Shown here piece by piece: positions 35,975 to 48,000 of a DNA stretch of 64,000 nt. The notes under the pieces are model-generated. The model made no database searches. It worked only from the letters and a program-made list of their open reading frames with translations, and was not told the origin of the DNA. The translations under genes were made by a program, and so were the position numbers. The DNA lies in assembly GCF_051020955.1 (NCBI RefSeq), contig NW_027476157.1:186001-250000 (forward strand), written 5' to 3'. This DNA is from Megalopta genalis. Its lineage: Eukaryota > Arthropoda > Insecta > Hymenoptera > Halictidae. Positions within the stretch are counted from its first letter, which is position 1; each line of letters begins with the position of its first letter.

Positions 35975-36813
35975 GCATTGATTTGAAGCTAAATCATGTG
36001 TTTCTCTTGGATTTGAAACTAACTTGTTAGGTTGACATGCAGTTGAAGCTAAATCAAGTATATCACTAGCATTTGAAGCTAAACCATTTGATTTGGATGG
36101 TATTTTAAGCTAAGCCTTCTACATCGCATTGATTTGCAGTTATATCATGTGTTACGCATGGATTTGAATCTAACACGTTTGTTTCGCATGCAGTCGTAGC
36201 TAAGTAATGTATATCACAAGTATTTGTAGCTAAACCATTTGTTTCGCTAGTATTTGAAGCTAAATAATTTGATTCGCATGGGTTTGAAGCTAATCCTTCT
36301 AATTCGCATTGATTGGATGCTAAATCATGTGTTTTGTATGAATTTGAATGTTACTCGTTTGTTTCGCCTGCAGTTGAATCTAAATCATGAATATAACACG
36401 TATTTAAGGCTAAACCGTTTGATTCGCATGGATATTATGCTAAACCACGTGTTTCCCATGAATTTGAACCTAAATCATGTGATTAGCATGCTTTTGAGCT
36501 TAATCATGTGTTCTGAATGGATTTGAAGCCAACTCGTTTGTTTCTCCTGCATTTGAAGCTATATCACTTATATCGCAAGTATCTGAACCTAAATCATTTG
36601 TTTCGCATGCATTTGGAGCTAACTCGTTCGTTTCGCCTGCATTTGAAGCTATACCACCTACATTTGAAGTATCTGAACCTAAATCATTTGTTTCTCATGG
36701 ATTTGAATCTAAACCATCTACATCGCATTGATATGAAGCTAAATCAAGTGTTTCGCTTGGATTTGAGGCTAGGTCGATTGTTTCGCCTGCAGTTGACACT
36801 ATTTCAATTATAT
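35975..36813. repeat. ~840-bp module, partner at 42,334-43,172
   Basis: The offset is 6,359 bp, the longest-range clear copy in the right half. Rare marks shared by both copies include GTTAGGTTGACATGC, GCAGTCGTAGCTAAGTAATG, GATTAGCATGCTTTTGAGC and CTACATTTGAAGTATCTG. Few substitutions separate the copies even though both are far from the array consensus. Confidence 0.8.
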
Positions 36814-36901
36814 GGCAAGTATTTGAATATAAATCATTTGTTCCGCATGTATTTGAAGATAAGCCTTCTACTTCGCATTGATTTGTAGCTAAATCACTTG
36901 T

Positions 36902-37312
36902 TTAGCATGGGTTTGGAGCTAACTCGTTAGTTTCTCCTGTATTTGATGCTATATCACTTATATCCGAAGTATCTGTAGCTAAATCATTCCTGTCGCATGG
37001 ATTTGAAGGTAAACCTTCTAAATCGCATTGATTTGAAGCTAAATCATGTGTTTCGCATGGATTTGATGCTAACTCGTTTGTTCCGCCTGCTTTTGATGCT
37101 ATATCGCTTATTTCGGAATTATCTGAAGCTAAATCATTTGTTCCGCATGGATTTGAAGCTAAGCCTTCTACTTCGCATTGATTTGAAGCTAAATCATGTG
37201 TTTCGTTGGGATTTGAAGCTAACTCGTTTGTTTCGCCTGCATTTGAACCTAAATCATGTATATCACAAGTATTTGAAGCTGAACCATTTGTTTTGCATGG
37301 ATTTGAAGCCAA
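36902..37312 (-). pseudogene. Antisense decapeptide-repeat fragment in the diverged centre (136 codons)
   Basis: The fragment reads repeats such as LASNPNETHD, LASNQCEVEG, LASNPCGTND and IASKAGGTNE. It lies in a strongly diverged stretch, yet the CAA (Gln) codon of the core N-Q-C-E-V-E-G is intact, whereas in block 1 the same codon is often TAA. This favours CAA as the older state. There is no start context, domain or regulatory sequence, and confidence that it is part of a real protein is low. Confidence 0.2.
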
Positions 37313-37700
37313 GCCTGCAACTTCACATTAATTTGAACCTAAATCATTTGTTTCGCATGCATTTCTAGCTTAATCATGTGTTTTGCATGGATTTGTAGCC
37401 AACTCGTTTGTTTCGCATGCACTTGAATCTATATCAATTATATCGCAAGTATTGGAATCAAAGTCATTTGTCTCGCACGGATTTGTAGCTAAACCTTCTG
37501 CATCGCATTGATTTGAACATGAATCAAGTTTTTCGCTTGGATTTGAATCTAACTCGTTTGCTTCGCCTGGATTAGAAGCTATATAATTTATATCGCAAGT
37601 ATCTGAAGCTAAATCATTTGTTTCTCATGGATTTGAAGCTAAACCATCTACATCGCATTGATATGAAGCTAAATCAAGTGTTTCGGTTGGATTTGATGCT

Positions 37701-38625
37701 AACTCGTTTGTTTCGCATGCAGTTGAAGCTAATTCCTGTATATCATAAATATCTGAAGCTAAACAATTTGTTTCGCATGTATTTGATGCTAAGCCACGTG
37801 TTACCCATGAATTTGAATCTGAATCATGTGTTTCGTAAGCATTTGAAGCTTAATCATGAATATCACAAGAATTTGAAGATAAACCAGATGCTTCGCATGG
37901 ATTTGATGCTAAGCCTTCTACTTCGCATTGATTTGAAGCAAAATCATGTGTTTCGCATCGATTTGAAGCTAAGCCTTCAACTTCGCATTGATTTGAAGCT
38001 AAATCATTTGTTTCACTTGGATTTGAACCTAACGCGATTGTTTCGCCTGCGTTTGAAGCTATATGATGTATATCACAAGTATTTGAAGCAAAATCATTTG
38101 ATTCGCATGGATTTGAAGCTAAGCCTTCTACCTCGCATTGATTTGAAGCAGAATCATGTGTTTCGCACAGATTTGAAGCTAACTCATTTGTTTCGCATGC
38201 ATTTGAAGCTATATCAATTATATCGCAAATATTTGAAGCTAAATCATTTGTGTCGCATGGCTTTGAAGATAAGCCTTCTACTTTGCATTAATTTGAAGCT
38301 AAATCATGTGTTTCGCTTGAATTTGAAGGTGACTCGTTTGTTTCGCCTGCATTTGAAGCTATATCATTTGTATCGCAAGTATGTGAAGCTAAATCATTTG
38401 TTCCGCATGGATCTGAAGCTAAGCCTTCTACTTCGCATTGATTTGAAACTAAATCATGTGTTTCGCTTGGATTTGAAGCTAACTCGTTTGTTTCGCCTGC
38501 ATTTGAAGCTATATCAATTATATCGCAAGTATTTGAAACTAAATCATTTGGGTCGCATGGATTTGAAGCTAAGCCTTCTACTTCGTATTGATTTGAAATT
38601 AAATCATGTGTTTCGCTTGGATTTG
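37701..38625. repeat. ~0.9-kb module, partner at 41,360-42,074
   Basis: The offset is 3,659 bp to about 37,900 and 3,449 bp from about 38,140, a difference of seven whole units. Shared rare marks are AATTCCTGTATATCATAAAT, GTTACCCATGAATTTG and TTTCGTAAGC. Whole-unit gain or loss inside copied modules is the usual pattern in this array. Confidence 0.75.
38421..38570. repeat. Representative five-unit (150-bp) higher-order repeat
   Basis: Five unit types follow in fixed order and the sixth unit returns to the first. The distinguishing parts are AAGCCTTCTACTTCG, then ACTAAATCATGTG with a CGCTTGGA end, then AACTCGTTTGTTTCGCCTGC, then TATATCAATTATATCGC with an AAGTA end, then AAATCATTTG with a GCATGG end. 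AAGCCTTCTA recurs exactly 150 bp later, at 38,571. This order dominates most of the window, with extra copies of the plain unit inserted in places. In the antisense decapeptide reading the five types give Q-C-E-V-E-G, P-S-E-T-H-D, A-G-E-T-N-E, T-C-D-I-I-D and P-C-D-P-N-D cores, so the higher-order period is also visible at peptide level. Confidence 0.9.
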
Positions 38626-40365
38626 AAGCTAGGTCGATTGTTTCGCCTGCAGTTGACACTATATCAATTATATGGCTAGTATTTGAATATAAATCATTTG
38701 TTCCGCATGTATTTGAAGATAAGCCTTCTACTTCGCATTGATTTGAAGCTAAATCATTTGTTTCCCTTGGATTTGAACCTAACGCGATTGTTTCGCCTGC
38801 GTTTGAAGCTATATGATGTATATCACAAGTATTTGAAGCAAAATCATTTGATTCGCATGGATTTGAAGCTAAGTCTTCTACTTCGCATTGATTTGAAGCA
38901 GAATCATGTGTTTCGCATGGATTTGAAGCTAAGCCTTCTACTTCGCATTGATTTGAAGCTAAATCATGTGTATCGCTTGGTTTTGAAGCTAACTCGTTTG
39001 TTTCGCCTGCATTTGAAGCTATATTATTTATATCGCAAGTATTTGAAGCTAAATCATTTGTGTCGCATGGATTTGAAGCTAACTCGTTTGTTTCGCCTGC
39101 ATTTGAAGCTATATTATTTATATCGCAAGTATTTGAAGCTAAATCATTTGTGTCGCATGGATTTGCAGCTAAGCCTTCTACTTCGCATTGATTTGAAACT
39201 AAATCATGTGTTTCGCTTGGATTTGAATCTAACTCGTTTGTTTCGCGTGCATATGAAGCTTTATCAATTATATCGCAAGTATTTGAAGCTAAATCATTTG
39301 TGTCGCATGCATTTGAAGCTACGCCTACTACTTCGCATTGATTTGAAGCTAAATCATGCGTTTCGCATGGATTTGAAGCTATATCATTTGTTTCCCTTGC
39401 ATTTGAAGCTAACTCGATTGTTTCGCTTGCAGTTGAAGCTAAATCATGTTTATCACAAGTATCTGAAGCTAAACCACTTGTTTCGCAAGAATATGAAGCT
39501 AAACCATGTGTTTCGCATTGTTTTGAAGCTAAATCATGTCTTCCGCATGGATTTGAAGCTAACTCGTTTGTTTTGCCTGCATTTGAGGCTAGTTCATTTA
39601 TATCGCAAGTATTTGAGACTAAATCATTTGATTCGCATGGATTTGAAGGTAAACCTACTACATCGCATTGATTTGCAGCTAAATCATGTGTTTCGCATGG
39701 ATATGAAGCTTACTCGTTTGTTTCGCTTGCAGTTGTTGCTAAATAATGTATATCACAAGTACTTGTAGCTAAACCATTTTATTCGCTTGGATTTGAAGCT
39801 AAGCCTTCTACTTCGATTGATATGAAGCTAAATCATGTGTTTCGCAGTGATTTGAAACTAAATCATGCGTTTCGCATGGATTTGAAGCTAACTCGTTTGT
39901 TTCGCCTGCATTTGAAGCTATATCAATTATATCGCATGTACTTGAAGCTAAATCATTTGTGTCGCATGGCTGTGAAGATAAGCCTTCTACTTTGCATTAA
40001 TTTGAAGGTAAATCATGTGTTTCGCTTGGATTTGAAGGTAAATCATGTGTTTCGCACAGATTTGAAGCTAACTCGTTTATTTCGCCTGCATTTGAAGCTA
40101 TATTATTTATATCGCAAGTATGTGAAGCTAAATCATTTGTTTCGCATGGATTTGAAGCTAAGCCTTCTATTTCGCATTGATTTGAAACTAAAACATGTGT
40201 TTCAGTTGGATTTGAAGCTAACTCGTTTGTTTCGCCTGCATTTGAAGCTATATTATTTATATCGCAAGTATTTGAAGCTAAATCATTTGTGTCGCATGGA
40301 TTTGCAGCTAAGCCTTCTACTTCGCATTGATTTGAAACTAAATCATGTGTTTCGCTTGGATTTGA
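38555..40365. repeat. ~1.8-kb module, partner at 43,384-45,285
   Basis: The offset is 4,829 bp at the left end and 4,919 bp beyond about 39,600, because the right-hand partner carries three more units (90 bp) near 44,440-44,530. Differences I noted include CGCTTGG/CACTTGG (38,614), GTTTTG/GATTTG (38,978), CTTCGC/CTTCTC (39,185) and TGCATT/TGGATT (39,310). They do not favour one codon position in any frame. Confidence 0.8.
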
Positions 40366-43300
40366 AGCTACGCCCTCTACTTCGCATTGATTTGAAGCTA
40401 TATCAATTATATCGCAAGTATTTGAAACTAAATCATGTGTTTCGCTTGGATTTGAAGCTACGCCCTCTACTTCGCATTGATTTGAAGCTAAATCATGTGT
40501 TTCGCCTGGATTTGAAGCTAACTCGTTTGTTTCCCCTGCATTTGAAGCTAAATCATGTTTATCACAAGTATCTGAATCTGAACCATTTGTTTCGCAAGAA
40601 TATGAAGCTAAACCATGTGTTGCGCATTGATTTGAAGCTAACTCGTTTGTTTCGTATGCAGTTGGAGGTAAATCCTGTATACCACAAGAATTTGAAGCAA
40701 AACCATTTGTTTCACATTGATTTGATGCTAAGCCTGCAACTTCGCATTGGTTTGAAGCTAAATCATTTGTTTCCCTTGGATTTTAAGCTAACGCGATTGT
40801 TTTGCCTGCGTTTGAAGCTATATGATGTATATCACAAGTATTTGAAGCAAAATCATTTGATTCGCATGGATTTGAAGCTAAGCCTTCTACTTCGCATTGA
40901 TTTGAAGCAGAATCATGTGTTTCGCATGGATTTGAAGCTATCTCGTTTGTTTCGCCTGCATTAGAAGCTATATCATTTATATCGCAAGTATGTGAAGCTA
41001 AATCATTTATATCGCAAGTATGTGAAGCTAAATCATTTGTTTCGCATGGACTTGAAGCTAAATCATTTGTTTCGCATGGGTTTGGAGCTAACTCGTTACA
41101 TACTCCTGTATTTGAAGCTATATCACTTATATCCGAAGTATCTGAAGCTAAATCATTCGTGTCGCATGCATTTGAAGCTAAACCTTCTAAATCACATTGA
41201 TTTGAAGCTAAATCATGTGTTTCGCATGGACTTGATGCTAACTCGTTTGTTTCGCCTGCATTTGAAGCTATATCAATTATATCGCAAGTATTTGAAGCTA
41301 AATCATTTTTGTCGCATGCATTTCTAGCTTAATCATGTGTTTTGCATGGATTTGTAGCCAACTCGTTTGTTTCGCATGCAGTTGAAGCTAATTCCTGTAT
41401 ATCATAAATATCTGAAGCTAAACAATTTGTTTCGCATGTATTTGATGCTAAGCCACGTGTTACCCATGAATTTGAACCTGAATCGTGTGTTTCGTAAGCA
41501 TTTGAAGCTTAATCATGAATATCACAAGAATTTGAAGATAAACCAGTTGCTTCGCATGGATTTGAAGCTAAGCCTTCTACTTCGCATTGATTTGAAGCAG
41601 AATCATGTGTTTCGCACAGATTTGAAGCTAACTCATTTGTTTCGCATGCATTTGAAGCTATATCAATTATATCGCAAATATTTGAAGCTAAATCATTTGT
41701 GTCGCATGGCTTTGAAGATAAGCCTTCTACTTTGCATTAATTTGATGGTAAATCATGTGTTTCGCTTGTATTTGAAGGTGACTCGTTTGTTTCGCCTGCA
41801 TTTGAAGCTATATCATTTGTATCGCAAGTATGTGAAGCTAAATCATTTGTTCCGCATGGATTTGAAGCTAAGCCTTCTACTTCGCATTGATTTGAAACTA
41901 AATCATGTGTTTCGCTTGGATTTGAAGCTAACTCGTTTGTTTCGCCTGCATTTGAAGCTATATCAATTATATCGCAAGTATTTGAAACTAAATCATTTGT
42001 GTCGCATGGATTTGAAGCTAAGCCTTCTACTTCGTATTGATTTGAAATTAAATCATGTGTTTCGCTTGGATTTGAAGCTAACTCGTTTGTTTCGCCTGCA
42101 TTTGAAGCTATATCATTTATATCGCAAGTATCTGAAGCAAAATCATTTGTTTCTCATGGATTTGAAGCTAAACCATCTACATCGTATTGATATAAAGCTA
42201 AATCAAGTGTTTCCGTTGGATTTGAAGCTAACGCGTTTGTTTCGCATGCAGTTGAATCTAAATCATGTATATCACAAGTATTTGAAGCTAAACAATTTGA
42301 TTCGCATGGTTTTGACGCTAAACCTTAAACTTCGCATTGATTTGAAGCTAAATCATGTGTTTCTCTTGGATTTGAAACTAACTTGTTAGGTTGACATGCA
42401 GTTGAAGCTAAATCAAGTATATCACTAGCATTTGAAGCTAAACCATTTGATTTGGATGGTATTTTAAGCTAAGCCTTCTACATCGCATTGATTTGCAGTT
42501 ATATCATGTGTTACGCATGGATTTGAATCTAACACGTTTGTTTCGCATGCAGTCGTAGCTAAGTAATGTATATCACAAGTATTTGTAGCTAAACCATTTG
42601 TTTCGCTAGTATTTGAAGCTAAATAATTTGATTCGCATGGGTTTGAAGCTAATCCTTATAATTCGCATTGATTGGATGCTAAATCATGTGTTTTGTATGA
42701 ATTTGAATGTTACTCGTTTGTTTCGCCTGCAGTTGAATCTAAATCATGAATATAACACGTATTTAAGGCTAAACCGTTTGATTCGCATGGATATTATGCT
42801 AAACCACGTGTTTCCCATGAATTTGAACCTAAATCATGTGATTAGCATGCTTTTGAGCTTAATCATGTGTTCTGAATGGATTTGAAGCCAACTCGTTTGT
42901 TTCTCCTGCATTTGAAGCTATATCACTTATATCGCAAGTATCTGAACCTAAATCATTTGTTTCGCATGCATTTGGAGCTAACTCGTTCGTTTCGCCTGCA
43001 TTTGAAGCTATACCACCTACATTTGAAGTATCTGAACCTAAATCATTTGTTTCTCATGGATTTGAAGCTAAACCATCTACATCGCATTGATATGAAGCTA
43101 AATCAAGTGTTTCGCTTGGATTTGAGGCTAGGTCGATTGTTTCGCCTGCAGTTGACACTATATCAATTATATCGCAAGTATTTGAAACTAAATCATTTGT
43201 GTCGCATGGATTTGAAGCTAAGCCTTCTACTTCGCAGTGATTTGAAGCTAAATCATGTGTTTCGCATGGATTTGATGCTAACTCGTTTGTATCGCGTGGA

Positions 43301-44013
43301 TTTGAAGCTACGCCTTCTACTTCGCATTGATTTGAAGCTAAATCATGTGTTTCCCATGGATTTGATGCTAACTCGTTTGTATCGCATGGATTTGAAGCTA
43401 AGCCTTCTACTTCGTATTGATTTGAAATTAAATCATGTGTTTCACTTGGATTTGAAGCTAGGTCGATTTTTTCGCCTGCAGTTGACACTATATCAATTAT
43501 ATGGCTAGTATTTGAATATAAATCATTTGTTCCGCATGTATTTGAAGATAAGCCTTCTACTTCGCATTGATTTGAAGCTAAATCATTTGTTTCCCTTGGA
43601 TTTGAACCTAACGCGATTGTTTCGCCTGCGTTTGAAGCTATATGATGTATATCACAAGTATTTGAAGCAAAATCATTTGATTCGCATGGATTTGAAGCTA
43701 AGTCTTCTACTTCGCATTGATTTGAAGCAGAATCATGTGTTTCGCATGGATTTGAAGCTAAGCCTTCTACTTCGCATTGATTTGAAGCTAAATCATGTGT
43801 ATCGCTTGGATTTGAAGCTAACTCGTTTGTTTCGCCTGCATTTGAAGCTATATTATTTATATCGCAAGTATTTGAAGCTAAATCATTTGTGTCGCATGGA
43901 TTTGAAGCTAACTCGTTTGTTTCGCCTGCATTTGAAGCTATATTATTTATATCGCAAGTATTTGAAGCTAAATCATTTGTGTCGCATGGATTTGCAGCTA
44001 AGCCTTCTACTTC

Positions 44014-44520
44014 TCATTGATTTGAAACTAAATCATGTGTTTCGCTTGGATTTGAATCTAACTCGTTTGTTTCGCGTGCATATGAAGCTTTATCAATTAT
44101 ATCGCAAGTATTTGAAGCTAAATCATTTGTGTCGCATGGATTTGAAGCTACGCCTACTACTTCGCATTGATTTGAAGCTAAATCATGCGTTTCGCATGGA
44201 TTTGAAGCTATATCATTTGTTTCCCTTGCATTTGAAGCTAACTCGATTGTTTCGCATGCAGTTGAAGCTAAATCATGTTTATCACAAGTATCTGAAGCTA
44301 AACCACTTGTTTCGCAAGAATATGAAGCTAAACCATGTGTTTCGCTTTGTTTTGAAGCTAAATCATGTCTTCCGCATGGATTTGAAGCTAACTCGTTTGT
44401 TTTGCCTGCATTTGAAGCTAGTTCATTTATATCGCAAGTATTTGAAGCTAAATCATTTGTTTCGCATGGATTCGAAGCTAACGCGTTTGTTTCGTCTGCA
44501 TTTGAAGCTATATCATGCAT
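44014..44520 (-). pseudogene. Longest antisense decapeptide-repeat open stretch (168 codons)
   Basis: Read on the minus strand, this stretch gives about 17 decapeptides of the pattern L-A-S-N-x-C-[ED]-x-x-[DEG], for example LASNPCETND, LASNTCDINE and LASNAGKTNE. The peptide is hydrophilic and acidic, with Cys in most repeats, and has no signal peptide, membrane segment or known domain. It lacks a plausible start, has no recognisable promoter, and is flanked by stops and more of the same repeat. I know no family it belongs to. It could be a remnant of a coding minisatellite or simply an incidental open frame. I favour no current function. Confidence 0.2.
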
Positions 44521-45700
44521 ATCACAAGTATTTGAGACTAAATCATTTGATTCGCATGGATTTGAAGGTAAACCTACTACATCGCATTGATTTGCAGCTA
44601 AATCATGTGTTTCGCATGGATATGAAGCTTACTCGTTTGTTTCGCTTGCAGTTGTTGCTAAATAATGTATATCACAAGTACTTGTAGCTAAACCATTTTA
44701 TTCGCTTGGATTTGAAGCTAAGCCTTCTACTTCGATTGATATGAAGCTAAATCATGTGTTTCGCAGTGATTTGAAACTAAATCATGCGTTTCGCATGGAT
44801 TTGAAGCTAACTCGTTTGTTTCGCCAACATTTGAAGCTATATCAATTATATCGCATGTACTTGAAGCTAAATCATTTGTGTCGCATGGCTGTGAAGATAA
44901 GCCTTCTACTTTGCATTAATTTGAAGGTAAATCATGTGTTTCGCTTGGATTTGAAGGTAAATCATGTGTTTCGCACAGATTTGAAGCTAACTCGTTTATT
45001 TCGCCTGCATTTGAAGCTATATTATTTATATCGCAAGTATGTGAAGCTAAATCATTTGTTTCGCATGGATTTGAAGCTAAGACTTCTATTTCGCATTGAT
45101 TTGAAACTAAAACATGTGTTTCAGTTGGATTTGAAGCTAACTCGTTTGTTTCGCCTGCATTTGAAGCTATATTATTTATATCGCAAGTATTTGAAGCTAA
45201 ATCATTTGTGTCGCATGGATTTGCAGCTAAGCCTTCTACTTCGCATTGATTTGAAACTAAATCATGTGTTTCGCTTGGATTTGAATCTAACTCGTTTGTT
45301 TCGCGTGCATATGAAGCTTTATCAATTATATCGCAAGTATTTGAAGCTAAATCATTTGTGTCGCATGATTTGAAGCAACGCCTACTACTTCGCATTGATT
45401 TGAAGCTAAATCATGCGTTTCGCATGGATTTGAAGCTATATCATTTGTTTCCCTTGCATTTGAAGCTAACTCGATTGTTTCGCATGCAGTTGAAGCTAAA
45501 TCATGTTTATCACAAGTATCTGAAGCTAAACCACTTGTTTCGCAAGAATATGAAGCTAAACCATGTGTTTCGCATTGTTTTGAAGCTAAATCATGTCTTC
45601 GCATGGATTTGAAGCTAACTCGTTTGTTTTGCCTGCATTTGAAGCTAGTTCATTTATATCGCAAGTATTTGAAGCTAAATCATTTGTTTCGCATGGTTTA

Positions 45701-48000
45701 GAAGCTAAGCCTACTACTCCGCATTGATTTGAAGCTAAATGATGTGTTTCGCATGCATTTGTAGATAACTCGCTTGTTTTGCCTGCATCTGAAACTATAT
45801 CTCTTGTATCGCAAGTATCTGATGCTAAATCATTTGTTTCTCATGTTTTTGAAGCTAAGCCTACTACTTCGCATTGATTTGAAGATAAATCATGTGTTGC
45901 TCATGGATTTGAGGCTAACTCGTTTGTTTCGCCTGCATTTGGAGCTATATCACTTATATTCGCAAGTATTTGAATCTAAATCTTTCGTTTTGAACCTAAA
46001 TAATGTGTTTCGCATGGATTTGAAGATAACTCGTTCTTTACGCCCGCATTTGATGCTATATCACTTACATCGCCAGTATCTGAAGATAAATCGTTTGTTT
46101 CGCATGAATTTGAGGCTATGACATCAAATGCGCAGTGATTTGAAACTAAATCATGTGTTTCGCATGGATTAGAAGCTAACACGTTTGATTCGTATGCAGT
46201 TGCAGCTTTATCAATTATATCGCAAGTATTTGAAGCTAAATCATTTGTGTCGCATGGCTTTGAGGATAAGCCTTCTACTTCGCATTGATTTGAAACTAAA
46301 CCATGTGTTTCGCATGGATTTGAAGCTAACTCGTTTGTTTTTCCTGCATTTGAAGGTATATCATTTATATCGCAAGTATTTGAAGCTAAATCATTTGTTT
46401 CGCATGAATTATAAGCTAAATCATGTGTTTCGCATGGAATTGAAGCTATCTGGTTTGTATCGCCTGCTTTTGAAGCTACTTCACTTTTATCGCAAGTATT
46501 GGAAGAAAAATCATTTGATTTGCACGGATTTGAAGCTATCTCGTTTGTTTCGCCTGCAGTTGAATCTATATCACTTATATCGCAAGTATTTGAAGCTAAA
46601 TCATTTGTGTCGCATGGCTCTGAAGCTAAGCCTTCTACTTCGCATTGATTTGAAGCTAAATCATGTGTTTCGCATGGATTTGAAGCTATGCCTTCTACTT
46701 CGCATTGATTTGAAACTAAATCATGTGTTTCGCTTGGATTTGAAGCTAACTCGTTGTTTAGCCTGCAAGTGAAGCTTTATCAATTATATCGCAAAATATT
46801 TGAAGCTTAATCAGTTGTGTCGCATGGGTTTGAAGCTACGCCTTCTATTTCGCATTGATTTGAAGCTAAACCTTCAACTTCGCATTGATTTGAAGGGAAA
46901 TCACTTGTTTCCTTTGGATTGGAAGCTGACGCGAATGTTTCGCATGCAGTTGAAAGTAAATCATGTTTATCACAGGTATCTGAAGCAAAACCATTTGTTT
47001 CGCAAGAATATGAAGCTAAACCATGTGTTTCGCTTGGATTTGAAGCTAAGTCGTTTGTTTTGCCTGCAGTTGAAGCTATTTAATTTATATCGCAAGTATT
47101 TGAAGCTAAATCATTTGTTTCGCATGGATTTGAAGCTAAGCCTTCTACATCGCATTGATTTAAGGCTAAATCATTTGTTTCGCTTGGATATGAAACTAAA
47201 ACATGTGTTACGCATGGATTTGAAGCTTAATCATTTGTTTCTCATGGATTTGAAGCTAAACCTTCTACATAGCATTGATTTGCAGCTAAATCATGTGCTG
47301 CGCATGGATTAGAAGCTAACTCGTTTGTTTCACCTGCAGTTGACACTATATCACTTATATCGCAAGTATTTTAATCTAAATCATTGGTTTCGCATGGATT
47401 TGAAGCTAAACCTTCTACATCGCATTGATTTGAAGCTATATCATGTGTTTCGCTTGGTTTTGAAGCTAACTCGTTTGTTTCGTCTGTATTTGATGCTATA
47501 TCACTTATATCGCAAGCATCTGAACCTAAATCAATTGTTTCTCACGGATTTGAAGCAAAGCCTTCTACCACTCATTGAGTTGAAGCTAAATCATGTGTAT
47601 CGCATGGATTTTGAAGCTAACTCGTTTGATTCGTCTCCAGTTGAAGCTATATCACTTATATCCCAAGTGTTTGAAGCTAAATCATTTGTTTCGCACGGAT
47701 TTGAAGCTAAACATTCTACATCGCATTGATTTGTATCTAAATCATGTGTTTCGATTGGATTTGAAGCTAAACCTTCTACATCTCCTTGATATGAAGCTAA
47801 ATCATGTATTTCGCTTGGATTTGAAGCTAACTGGTTTGTTTCGTCTGCATTTGAAGCTATATCACTTATTTCGATAGTATCAGAATCTAAATCATTTGTG
47901 TCGCATGGATTTGAAGCTAAACCTTCTACATAGCATTGATTTGCAGCTAAATCATGTGCTTCGCATGGATTTGAAGCTAACTCGTTTGTTTCTCCTGCAT
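45701..48000. repeat. Array block 8: mosaic with displaced block 6 pieces
   Basis: Units typical of block 7 and block 9 flank pieces that clearly belong to block 6. Bases 47,261-47,335 resemble about 30,972-31,046, 47,341 onward resembles 31,648 onward, and 47,593-47,877 resembles 32,320-32,604 (offset 15,273). The change of partner over a few hundred bases shows stepwise copying from distant parts of the array. There is no unique sequence. Confidence 0.75.

Larger units (their letters stand above)
35641..45700. repeat. Array block 7: old diverged units with three long duplications
   Basis: This block begins with strongly diverged units (35.6-38 kb; for example CTTGTTAGGTTGACATGC and TTTGGATGGTATTTTAAGC). 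It contains three duplications, at offsets 6,359, 4,829 changing to 4,919, and 3,659 changing to 3,449. The TAA variant of the antisense frame is rarer than in block 1, and the longest antisense open stretch (168 codons, 44,014-44,520) lies here. There is no unique sequence. Confidence 0.8.

Noticed and set aside
36300..36500. Unique DNA or an old insertion in the diverged centre
   Set aside because: Although degraded, each 30-base step still aligns with the unit (TTTGAAGCTAA-like starts and CGCATGG-like ends), so this is old array, not inserted sequence.
44014..44520. Antisense decapeptide run as a pentapeptide-repeat (A-[DN]-L-x-x) protein
   Set aside because: Leu and Cys alternate at five-residue spacing, but the residue two before Leu is His, Asn or Glu, not the small residue the family needs. 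The match is superficial.
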